From Fulvitalea axinellae (lineage in GTDB: Bacteria > Bacteroidota > Bacteroidia > Cytophagales > Cyclobacteriaceae), in NCBI RefSeq assembly GCF_036492835.1, contig NZ_AP025327.1, positions 1-37,745 of the forward strand: a stretch of 37,745 nt of DNA, in the 5' to 3' direction. The notes beneath the pieces are model-generated. The model worked only from the letters and a program-made list of their open reading frames with translations, made no database searches and was not told the DNA's origin. The position numbers and the translations under genes are program-made. Of the stretch, positions 15,298 through 23,024 are shown in pieces (the first letter of the stretch is position 1; each line of letters starts with the position of its first letter).

Positions 15298-17474
15298 GAG
15301 TCAAAGCGAGAGTAATCATATCGTTCACGGGACCGATCCAAACGAATGACGCCTACGATATCGCGTACGGGTCGAACCATTTCGAAATCTCGGAATTGGG
15401 AGCCACTTTCGATACCCGCACGGCGGCGAAGGTTGTACGAAATGCGATCGTTAGCGAAGCGCCGTCGGCTTTTCTTCAGGATTACACTGTCTATGACGAC
15501 GGTAGCGATGTCGTGATCGAGGCGAAAAATTACGGCGTACAGTATCAACTTTACGTTCTGTACAATCCTGATCAGGACGCCGAGGTAATGACCCGGCTCC
15601 CGATTGACAACACGGTCCAAATCACGGACGAGACGGTCACGAACGTGAAAGTGAAGGGAGAGGCTACCGGAGCCATTTCCATAACGCTAAGCTGGGCCAC
15701 AAGCCCGACATTCAAATGGTGGAAAGTAAACGACACCAATTTTAGCGCAGTAACGAAAAACGTCACCGGTCTGACGGCGGGAACTTACGGGGTAAAGGTT
15801 ACTGACGGTCCATCTTCCGTTACGAAGCTCTATACGGTAACGGAACCCGAAAGGAAGCTCGGGATTAACGTAAACGCCCACAACGCCAAAATACACGGAG
15901 CCTCGGACGGGAGTATCACCATAGCCGGAACGGGCGGAATCCCGCCGTATGACTATTCGTGGGATACGAATCTGGGCAACCCGACACACGACAACGTGAC
16001 GCGTTACAATCTTCCCGCGGGCGTTTATACCGCCACGGTTACGGACGCCGGGGGAGGGTCGGTTTCGAAAAAGATTATCCTCGAACAGCCGGATCCGCTG
16101 TTGATCACTTATCAACGGCTTGGCCGTAACGTAACCGTTTTTCCGGCCGGGGGCGTATCGCCTTACCGGATCACATGGCCGGACGGATCAACGCGGGAAA
16201 GCCGGGAAAACTTGCCTCCGGGCGAGTATACGGTAAACGTGGAAGACAAGAACGGGGCGACGGCCAGCACGTCCTTTACGATCGACTCGATCGACCGTTT
16301 TTACTTCGCCGAAAACCCGGTATCGCTGGAGCTTTCGGCGGACAATCCAGACACGAAGCAGAACCTCCGGTTTGTGGCCGAGGTGAAGGTCGAAAAGGAA
16401 TATATGTCGGACAATTTCGAAAGCGTACTTTCCCGACCTCTGGAGCAACCAGCGAACAAGCACGGGGAAACGGCTTTCGACTTCTCGGCGTTGCTTACTA
16501 CGGTGGTAGGAACTCACGTTCCCGCATTCGGGCAGGTGGATATAGAGAGGGCGGACAGCCTTTTCCGCCGGTTCCAGCTTAGTTATTCGGAAAAGCACGG
16601 CACGCCACCGGTGGCCGGGCAGTTCGTGGCGCGGGAAATAAACTACATCCTCGCCGGCGGACTGGAGACCGAAGAGCAGTCGAGCCTGTTTTTCAAAGAT
16701 TACTTGTCTGGCCAGCCTTTTCTGGATTGGGAACCTAGCCGGAAGCGCCTCTTCCGTAACCAGCATGACTACCTCTATTTTCTCAACAATCGGGACGATA
16801 CGGAAAAACTGGTCGTTATGGCCAAATTCGTCATGAAGGACGAGAGCGTAGTCGAAAAGATTATACACGAGTTCGAGGGCACGCTAAACCGCTACGAGGT
16901 GTATTGCGTGCCGGTGGGTTACGGACAGATCCGGGCGGTGAAGGTGGCGAACCTCTCCGGGGAGATAGACCGGTACGAGATATGGGTGCAGGATCAGGCT
17001 GGCGTCCATGTCTCGCAGAAGCGGACCTTCTACATTTTGGACGATGACGAGAACGCCAGATTTTTTCTTTACCGCAATTCCCTTGGCACCGTTTCCAGCA
17101 TTCATCTTACGGGGGCGGGACAACTGACATACAAGACCAAACAGCGCACAAACGGCACGGACCAGCTCAGGACCGGACAACGCACCCATAGCCGGTATAC
17201 GGGCTATATGGTGAATAACGACCACGCCAAAGCCTTGCAGGACTTTCTGCTTAGCCGGAACGTCTGGCTTCAGGAACGAACGAAATACGTTCCCGTAGAG
17301 GTTTCGACAGGAAGCAAGAAGCTCGTCGACGAGTCCAAAAATTTGCAGTCGGTACAGATAAAATATACGGAAGCGGAGAGCGCCCTTTACACACCGTATT
17401 TCGGTAAAAAAATCGATAGCGAGGCGGAGGGAATCGGCGCAATGATTATCGAAAAAGACTTTAACGTGTACTAA
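15294..17474 (+). CDS. Large tail protein with SprB-type repeats
   Basis: A 726-residue virion protein. Residues about 113-183, 190-263 and 270-331 are three consecutive Ig-like beta repeats. The last two match the SprB repeat pattern: DGSITI, GG-x-PPY-x-Y-W (or SPYRITW), L-P-x-G-x-Y-x-x-x-V-x-D, then a short linker strand. Such repeats are known from SprB, the huge gliding-motility adhesin, and other secreted Bacteroidota adhesins. The N-terminal about 110 and C-terminal about 390 residues are of unknown type and probably anchor it to the tail. It overlaps its neighbours by 1-4 nt. Adhesion to host surface is inferred. Confidence 0.8.
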   Translation: MRVKARVIISFTGPIQTNDAYDIAYGSNHFEISELGATFDTRTAAKVVRNAIVSEAPSAFLQDYTVYDDGSDVVIEAKNYGVQYQLYVLYNPDQDAEVMTRLPIDNTVQITDETVTNVKVKGEATGAISITLSWATSPTFKWWKVNDTNFSAVTKNVTGLTAGTYGVKVTDGPSSVTKLYTVTEPERKLGINVNAHNAKIHGASDGSITIAGTGGIPPYDYSWDTNLGNPTHDNVTRYNLPAGVYTATVTDAGGGSVSKKIILEQPDPLLITYQRLGRNVTVFPAGGVSPYRITWPDGSTRESRENLPPGEYTVNVEDKNGATASTSFTIDSIDRFYFAENPVSLELSADNPDTKQNLRFVAEVKVEKEYMSDNFESVLSRPLEQPANKHGETAFDFSALLTTVVGTHVPAFGQVDIERADSLFRRFQLSYSEKHGTPPVAGQFVAREINYILAGGLETEEQSSLFFKDYLSGQPFLDWEPSRKRLFRNQHDYLYFLNNRDDTEKLVVMAKFVMKDESVVEKIIHEFEGTLNRYEVYCVPVGYGQIRAVKVANLSGEIDRYEIWVQDQAGVHVSQKRTFYILDDDENARFFLYRNSLGTVSSIHLTGAGQLTYKTKQRTNGTDQLRTGQRTHSRYTGYMVNNDHAKALQDFLLSRNVWLQERTKYVPVEVSTGSKKLVDESKNLQSVQIKYTEAESALYTPYFGKKIDSEAEGIGAMIIEKDFNVY

Positions 17475-18220
17475 TGAGCGTACAGAAACGGTTGACACTA
17501 AAACAAAGATTCGAAACTGGGGATCAGCCTACGGAAAAGGATTTTTCCGACTTGCTGGACTCTGTGTTTTTGAAAGACGACGACCAAATTTCGTCGTTTT
17601 CCCCGGAGCAAGAAGCCCGGCTGAAGGAGTTTATCTATCAAAACGCCACAGCATCGCTAAGCTTAAACAAGACATCTTTTGAGTTCGGAACTGAAGCCCA
17701 AACAGTCATAACGCTGACGTGGGCAACAAATCCCAAGGACGATAAGATCACCGCCGTAACAGTTACGGACGTAAGCAACCCGGCGCAATCCGGATCAGCG
17801 GACGTGGGCATACGGGAAACGACATCTTTTACGCTTCGCGTCAAGCGGACAAAATCGGACGGATCGGCGGTCGGTGACATAATCATAACGAGAACCGCTT
17901 ACGGTTACGTACCCGTTTTTTACGGAGTAAGTTCGGAAAATACTTATGCGGATATAGATCCGTACGGCGCCGGATTCACTAAGCTAGTACAGGCTTCGCG
18001 GAAGATTTCCCAAAAGAGTTTTTCGCCAACGGACCAATACGTCTGGTTTATTTCCACGGACGGGAATCTTTCCGTTTACGACCAAAGCGGGTTTAAACAA
18101 GGCGACTTTACGAAAACACAGATCCAACTCACATTACCCGACGGGCAGAAAACGACGGCGTTTACGTATGTCAGTGACGACAAAAAAACATTAAGCAACT
18201 TCGGATACAAACTAGCGTAA
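17474..18220 (+). CDS. Tail fibre-base-like protein with Ig-like middle
   Basis: A 248-residue protein. The opening KQRFETGDQPTEKDFSDLLD, followed by SVFLKDDD, is a motif I associate with short tail fibre or baseplate proteins of Bacteroidota phages. Residues about 58-140 look like an Ig-like beta domain (ASLSLNKTSFEFG, VITLTWATNPKDDKITAVTV). It carries the same ITLTWATNP wording as the first repeat of the preceding protein (ITLSWATSP), which suggests shared ancestry. The C-terminus is beta-rich. The start overlaps the previous stop (TAATG). Confidence 0.65.
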   Translation: MSVQKRLTLKQRFETGDQPTEKDFSDLLDSVFLKDDDQISSFSPEQEARLKEFIYQNATASLSLNKTSFEFGTEAQTVITLTWATNPKDDKITAVTVTDVSNPAQSGSADVGIRETTSFTLRVKRTKSDGSAVGDIIITRTAYGYVPVFYGVSSENTYADIDPYGAGFTKLVQASRKISQKSFSPTDQYVWFISTDGNLSVYDQSGFKQGDFTKTQIQLTLPDGQKTTAFTYVSDDKKTLSNFGYKLA

Positions 18221-18221
18221 T

Positions 18222-18704
18222 ATGGGGACTTTCGGACCGGGAATAGATATGGCTTCCGGCTTCAGCATGAAAGTGGCGAAGCCGGTTGATCAGGATCGGG
18301 ACCAAGTGGCCACGTTCGACGACTTGCTCACCTTGCCGAAGTGTTTCCTCGGAATCGAGGTGAAGGTAGCCGACCAAGAATTTAAAAAATACGTCTGGTT
18401 CCAAGGCGAACAGAACAACCCCGACAACTGGAAAGTGGCCAGCGGAGGCGGGGCCGAGGATTTCCATATCCCGTTCCAGTTTGTCGCAACCAACATGGAC
18501 GGGGAATATCTGGCGGAGTTCGATTTTTCCGTTACCGGAAGCTCTTTTTCCGAAAAGGTTACGGAAGTAAGGGTGTATATAAACGACGTGAAGGTAACGG
18601 CGTTTCCCGCTCCCGTCACCGCCGGGCAGGTGGTGCGGGTTGGAATGTCTTCTTTGGCGCAGGACAAAATCAATTTGGTAAACCTTAAATGCAAGCGGTC
18701 ATGA
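18222..18704 (+). CDS. Hypothetical fibre-region protein
   Basis: A 160-residue protein, short and beta-rich, beginning one base after the previous gene. The N-terminal half (MGTFGPGIDMASGFSMKVAK, then KKYVWFQGEQNNPDNWKV) resembles the small linker domains at the base of tail fibres. The C-terminal half carries strands such as VRVYINDVKVTAFPAPVTAG. No enzyme motif is seen. The 3' end overlaps the next small gene. Assigned to the host-recognition block from context. Confidence 0.6.
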   Translation: MGTFGPGIDMASGFSMKVAKPVDQDRDQVATFDDLLTLPKCFLGIEVKVADQEFKKYVWFQGEQNNPDNWKVASGGGAEDFHIPFQFVATNMDGEYLAEFDFSVTGSSFSEKVTEVRVYINDVKVTAFPAPVTAGQVVRVGMSSLAQDKINLVNLKCKRS

Positions 18705-18901
18705 CACTCGAAGAAATACAGGATTATATAGCCGAACACCCGGCGGACCGGGTGGAGAAATGCCCGGTAAGCGGGCGTTGGGAGCGCCGGGAATGGGATC
18801 TGGAAGACGGACGGAAAATCGTAGAGGAAAACACGTACGATTATCCGCCGGAGCACGAGGACGCTTATTTGGGCAAGAAAACAAACTACACCGTGTCATG
18901 A
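18701..18901 (+). CDS. Small acidic hypothetical protein
   Basis: A 66-residue protein (MTLEEIQDYIAEHPADRVEK). The ATG at 18701 is preferred over one 12 nt upstream because it makes an ATGA overlap with the previous stop, as elsewhere in this operon. It is rich in glutamate, arginine and tyrosine, with CPVSGRWERREWD in the middle. Its stop again overlaps the next start (ATGA). Its size and place suggest a fibre assembly or chaperone-like factor; this is inference. Confidence 0.58.
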   Translation: MTLEEIQDYIAEHPADRVEKCPVSGRWERREWDLEDGRKIVEENTYDYPPEHEDAYLGKKTNYTVS

Positions 18902-20202
18902 GAAAGTGGACCAAAAAAATAACGGATTACGGCACGTCCGGCTATTACGTGTCGGCAAGATACGGGCGGGATTTGCCGGAAGATCCCACTTACCATCCGA
19001 CGGACAATCCCGACCCAGTGGCTTACGGCGGACCGGCGAATCCGCTGAAGAGCTTCGAGAAGTTTTACCAATCGTCTACCAGCCATAGCGTATGCGTACT
19101 GGACTCGGCCCGAATCGAGCTTTCTTCCGACTACAACCACCGCACAATTGTCGGTGACGGCTATGTGATCGTAAAGACAAGCGAATATATCTTGGCGTCG
19201 AAATTCCATAATATTTTAGCCATAAATTGCAGGTCCAGCCACGGCAACACCGGTAACTATTTCTACGGTTGTTTTTGCATTAACGTAAACTCGAAAGGCA
19301 TTTATGATTCCGTTATCATCAAATCGAGTTTAACCAGCACGTCCGGCGCAAACCACCTTATAATGAGAAACGTAACGGCTGTCGAATGTGCCATTTTCGA
19401 CCGTTCGGCGGATGTGCGGGACTGTATTTTTGTTGACCTGAAAGAATCGTCTTACATGTATTCGGACGTGTACGCGTATGATTACTCGCTATTTGTAAAC
19501 ACGAAGCTAAACCGTAACGGGGAGCTGAAAAGTTTGGCGGAGCTGAAAGCGGGCGGAGAGTGGCTAAAATCGTTTGATATGGATGATATTGGAGCGACAA
19601 CCGTTTCCGATATCTTTAACAACCCGATAGACGTTACGGAATCAAATTTTATGTTCGCGGACTTTTCGCTTCTCCCAAACGTGTCCGACAAAGTTAAGTT
19701 CGGTGGCGAAAAGGGCGGTTATCTGGGCGCCCACTACATTGCGTTTCGCCTCACCGCCGCGACTCTGTGGAACAACCACAAAGCCTCGGCCACCAATCTG
19801 GCGCTGGAATCCGGCTTTTTCGTGACGCTGGACAACAGCCAAGACGGGGATTACGAATCCACGGCGATCACATTGCCCACCCCGATGGACATAGACGTTA
19901 TCGATTTCGCTTCCGAAACCGCTTACCACGCCGAAGGATGGGCCAACGCCCGGATGGACGACACGCCGTACGAGACCGCCGACCCGGCGACAGAACAGCG
20001 GAGCGCTTTCGTGTTCAGGGCCGACTTCTTCACCGACGGCGCTTGGACGGGCTGGAAAAAGATGGAGCCGGGCGTCGGTTTGGTGGACTCAAACGGCAAC
20101 GGGAATATGGATACCGGCTATGACCCGGCCACCGCCCAGATAGTCCGGAACGTTACGCAAATCAAAATCGGTTTCACTTTGCGCAAGGAGGTAACGGCGT
20201 GA
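18898..20202 (+). CDS. Tail spike/fibre-like protein with probable beta-helix
   Basis: A 434-residue protein. After a short N-terminus (MRKWTKKITDYGTSGYYVSA), residues about 60-190 show short repeating strands with asparagine, cysteine and valine at regular spacing (IVGDGYVIVKTSEY, NILAINCRSS, YFYGCFCINVNSKG, NVTAVECAIFDRSADVRDCI). This is the look of a right-handed parallel beta-helix as in phage tailspikes. The C-terminal part holds VDSNGNGNMDTGYD, a calcium-loop-like stretch. No catalytic site can be named. The start is the ATGA overlap with the previous gene. Likely receptor binding or depolymerising. Confidence 0.62.
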   Translation: MRKWTKKITDYGTSGYYVSARYGRDLPEDPTYHPTDNPDPVAYGGPANPLKSFEKFYQSSTSHSVCVLDSARIELSSDYNHRTIVGDGYVIVKTSEYILASKFHNILAINCRSSHGNTGNYFYGCFCINVNSKGIYDSVIIKSSLTSTSGANHLIMRNVTAVECAIFDRSADVRDCIFVDLKESSYMYSDVYAYDYSLFVNTKLNRNGELKSLAELKAGGEWLKSFDMDDIGATTVSDIFNNPIDVTESNFMFADFSLLPNVSDKVKFGGEKGGYLGAHYIAFRLTAATLWNNHKASATNLALESGFFVTLDNSQDGDYESTAITLPTPMDIDVIDFASETAYHAEGWANARMDDTPYETADPATEQRSAFVFRADFFTDGAWTGWKKMEPGVGLVDSNGNGNMDTGYDPATAQIVRNVTQIKIGFTLRKEVTA

Positions 20203-21167
20203 GTTCGGCGAAAGTAGAGGCGGTAAGCGTACGGGCCGAGCCGAAAACCTCGGAACGGTTCCGGAACACGCGGATCGGGGCGGTGTCCATACGGGGCACG
20301 TCCGTTCCGGATCTGGACGTGGTCCGGAACAAACCTTACTTTTTGGCGCTCGGCCTGCGCCAGCACCGACCCGAACCGGAAGTGAAGGTGGGCGCTCCGG
20401 TGTTCGGGGAGCCGGAGGATTGGGGCATGGCCGATTTCCTTAATGTCCCGGAGAACCCGAGAGCGATAGGCGACAACATCGGGGACGCCTCTTTGGAAGA
20501 AAACCCGAAAATAAGTTACGCCTTTACCGTTTCCCCCGTAAACGGAAAACTTCCGGAGGTTAACGGAAAAACGGTTTTGACACGGTACCCGGAGGGCGTC
20601 TACTTTACCGGAGATTATCTGGTATACCGAATAACCCTGCAACACAGGTACATCGACTTGAATACAGCGGAAATAGATGTCGATTACGACGGCGACGGAG
20701 GCGAATTGGGCTTCCAACTTTCCGATCTCAGGTATCTGGAAGAGTACGGGAAAATGTTCGGCGTTTTCGGTTACGAGTTCGAACACCCGCCGGCCGTCTT
20801 CCGGGAGATGTACGAGGACAGCTTTACCGACGAACAGCGAACCGTCCTGAACAACTTTATGAAGAACATTCCGGGGTTCGGCGACAGGACATATCCGGAG
20901 ATCTACGAGCTTATAAAGCCCGAAAAAAAGACTTACGATCCCCTCACCAATACGCAAAGCCTTATCCGCGACCTGTTCAGATCGAGGCTGGAACCGCTCC
21001 GAAAAATCGGCAAAGAACCCCTTTACCGGGAAGCTTTTTCCGACCCGGAACCGTTCCCCCCGATCACCAAGTTCTCAAGCCTGAATTTCTACATCGGGGA
21101 TTCCCGGTCAGGCCTGATAAGGCGTTTGCGGATGGGACCGCATTATCTTTTCCGGGAGCCGTTTTAG
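20199..21167 (+). CDS. Hypothetical virion protein of the fibre block
   Basis: A 322-residue protein starting with GTG. The start is supported by a strong Shine-Dalgarno sequence AAGGAGGT at 20184-20191, unusual in this genome where most starts lack one, and by a GTGA overlap with the previous stop. The first 130 residues are basic and proline-rich. A middle IDVDYDGDGGELGF looks like a calcium-binding loop. The rest is helical with many aromatic and acidic residues. No family is recognised. It is probably a baseplate or fibre-associated protein. Confidence 0.6.
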   Translation: MSSAKVEAVSVRAEPKTSERFRNTRIGAVSIRGTSVPDLDVVRNKPYFLALGLRQHRPEPEVKVGAPVFGEPEDWGMADFLNVPENPRAIGDNIGDASLEENPKISYAFTVSPVNGKLPEVNGKTVLTRYPEGVYFTGDYLVYRITLQHRYIDLNTAEIDVDYDGDGGELGFQLSDLRYLEEYGKMFGVFGYEFEHPPAVFREMYEDSFTDEQRTVLNNFMKNIPGFGDRTYPEIYELIKPEKKTYDPLTNTQSLIRDLFRSRLEPLRKIGKEPLYREAFSDPEPFPPITKFSSLNFYIGDSRSGLIRRLRMGPHYLFREPF

Positions 21168-21225
21168 AACAGCCGTCCTTTCCCCGCCCCTTCCCCGTTT
21201 TTTAATTGCCCCCTCAATATTCGAT

Positions 21226-22563
21226 ATGATAAACCGATTCTCCATAACTCTGCAAAACCCGGCCTTCGCACGAAACAGCCTTCCCGGCTTGCTCACTATG
21301 CCAGTGAAGCTGGCCAACGACGCCGAAGCTAAACGCCTTTTCGAGCACCCGCAGATCAGCGCCAATACGGGGGCGGTTTCCGAGGTACCTTGGTCGCTTG
21401 AGGTCGGGGGGCTGGTTTGGCGGGTGGGTAAGCTGAAGCTTCTTTCGGGTAACGAAAAAGAGCTTAGCGTCCAGTTTGTCAGCGAGGCGGGGGCGGTGAA
21501 AAAATTACTGGAGGGGACTTCGCTCCGGGATTTGGATTTGGGCGAACCGGCTTTTTCGGACGCTTGCGTTTCGGGCGATCTGGTATATGTGGCGCCGGAG
21601 TACGGCAATCCGAAAGCTTACGGCGACGACAAGGAGAATAATCCGGATTACGCGGGCACGGTGAACAAGTACGAAAACGGGGCTTACCTCCGCACCTCGG
21701 CGACATGCCAGACGCCTTGGGTTCGGCTTCAGCCTGTGCTGGAGCAGATCGCCGGGCTGATCGGGTACAGGTTGACGGGGAGCTTCGTCGATGATCCGCT
21801 ATTCCCGAAACTGGCGATCTACTCGAACGTAAGTTTGGACGGCGAAGCTGATTTCGAACCGGCGAAGCTGTTACCGGACGTGAAGCTTTCGAAATTCCTT
21901 ATCGAGCTGAAGAAGCTCTTCGGGATCCATTACCATTTCGACACTACCGCCGGGACTCTGGAGCTTATGGGCTGGAAAGAGATCTTGCGGGCGGATTTCG
22001 AGGACTGGAGCGACAAGGTTGTCAAGCGGAGCAAGTTCGGGGCGTACGATTACGCCGGGGTCCGATTTCACCAAGTGTTCGACAGTTCCGATGATATGTA
22101 CGGGCGGGCCGTCTCGGACTTCCGCACGCTGGAGGTGGACGGCGGGGCCGAGCCGTACGATACCCGATTCAGCACACTGGCCGAGGTGGACGGACGGATA
22201 ACCGTGTCGCAGGAAGTTTACAGCGTCCCCAAGGAGCAGGAAAACCGTACGGACAGTTTGCGCTTGGCGGTGTACGGGGGCTTGGCAAACGGCAAGCCCA
22301 CGGCGAGCACGGAGGCGCTTCGCTGGAGAGGAACGGCCGGACTGGCGAATACCCGCTTCGCCGAATGGCTGGAGTTTCGGAGACAGAGCCGTACGGAGGT
22401 TTTCGAGATGTCGCTTACGGTAGCGGACCTCTTTAACTGGAGGCCGGATAAGCGGGTGATGATCAACCATAATATTTATGTTCTGGAAAAGATCCGGAGC
22501 AAGATAGAGCCGGGGCTAACCAAATTCCCGGCCACGGTAACGGCCAGAAAGGCGAACGTATAG
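21226..22563 (+). CDS. Probable tail hub/baseplate protein
   Basis: A 445-residue beta-rich protein. The N-terminus (ITLQNPAFARNSLPGLLTMP) is followed by strands, then WVRLQPVLEQIAGLIGYRLT and LSKFLIELKKLFGIHYHFDT. This is like the helix-plus-strand units of tail hub proteins that build a peptide-like fold around a cavity. The C-terminus has INHNIYVLEKIRSKIEPGLT, an ending often seen in hub proteins. It is one of two genes leading to the tape measure gene. The start ATG comes 2 nt after AATATTCG, similar to the promoter boxes elsewhere, but without a clean GTCC box. The stop lies inside the loop of a terminator. Confidence 0.6.
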   Translation: MINRFSITLQNPAFARNSLPGLLTMPVKLANDAEAKRLFEHPQISANTGAVSEVPWSLEVGGLVWRVGKLKLLSGNEKELSVQFVSEAGAVKKLLEGTSLRDLDLGEPAFSDACVSGDLVYVAPEYGNPKAYGDDKENNPDYAGTVNKYENGAYLRTSATCQTPWVRLQPVLEQIAGLIGYRLTGSFVDDPLFPKLAIYSNVSLDGEADFEPAKLLPDVKLSKFLIELKKLFGIHYHFDTTAGTLELMGWKEILRADFEDWSDKVVKRSKFGAYDYAGVRFHQVFDSSDDMYGRAVSDFRTLEVDGGAEPYDTRFSTLAEVDGRITVSQEVYSVPKEQENRTDSLRLAVYGGLANGKPTASTEALRWRGTAGLANTRFAEWLEFRRQSRTEVFEMSLTVADLFNWRPDKRVMINHNIYVLEKIRSKIEPGLTKFPATVTARKANV

Positions 22564-22579
22564 CGTTCGCCTTTTTTTT
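22551..22579 (+). terminator. Terminator overlapping the stop codon of the hub-like gene
   Basis: The perfect 8-bp stem GGCGAACG / CGTTCGCC has loop TATAG, then eight T. The TAG stop is in the loop, so termination starts within the coding sequence. Confidence 0.88.
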
Positions 22580-22614
22580 GTCCTTCGACATTTTTTCCGG
22601 CTTGTCGAGATTCG
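22580..22614 (+). promoter_or_regulatory. Candidate promoter module GTCC-N23-GAGATTCG
   Basis: TTTTGTCC (GTCC 22580-22583), a 23-nt spacer with ATTTTTTCCG, then GAGATTCG (22607-22614). The start codon follows after 4 nt. Same terminator-then-module arrangement as at 13307. Confidence 0.6.
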
Positions 22615-22618
22615 GAAC

Positions 22619-23023
22619 ATGGAACAATCCGAAGCGCAAAAATGGGCGGAAGAGACGATAAGACTTTTTGTCGAGGAAATCCGGAAACGAAAGATCCGGG
22701 ATACCGGCGAACTGGAGGCCAGCTTCAAGGCCGTGATCACCATGCGGGGCGTCGATCTGCATAGCGCAAAGATCAGCTACGCCATACAGGGGCTTTTCAC
22801 CAAGCTGGGCGTGGGCAAGGGGCAACGCTTCGACGAGAAGAAGGATAACGCTGTCCTCAACTCCCTCGCCGGACGGAAGACCCGGAAGGGTAAAAACTGG
22901 TCTTCGAAAGTCTGGAAAGAACAGATAACCAATCTACTCCAACAACTCTACCACGAGAACCTCAACCGGGCCAAGTCGGAAATCGACGGTTCGGTATCCC
23001 CACGTTTCGAAATGAATTTCTGA
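22619..23023 (+). CDS. Hypothetical protein before the tape measure gene
   Basis: A 134-residue helical protein with a strongly charged N-terminus (EAQKWAEETIRLFVEEIRKR) and a basic middle (GRKTRKGKNWSSKVWKEQ). The pattern 'short helix, DTGELEASFKA, VITMRG' recalls HK97-gp10-like neck/tail completion proteins, but the match is loose. It stops 1 nt before the tape measure gene in the same unit, which fits a tail completion or chaperone role. Confidence 0.62.
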   Translation: MEQSEAQKWAEETIRLFVEEIRKRKIRDTGELEASFKAVITMRGVDLHSAKISYAIQGLFTKLGVGKGQRFDEKKDNAVLNSLAGRKTRKGKNWSSKVWKEQITNLLQQLYHENLNRAKSEIDGSVSPRFEMNF

Positions 23024-23024
23024 T

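Noticed and set aside
21177-21223. GTCC near 21178 with AATATTCG at 21216 before the hub-like gene
   Set aside because: The downstream box fits but the distance is 37 nt, not 23-24; left out of the promoter set.
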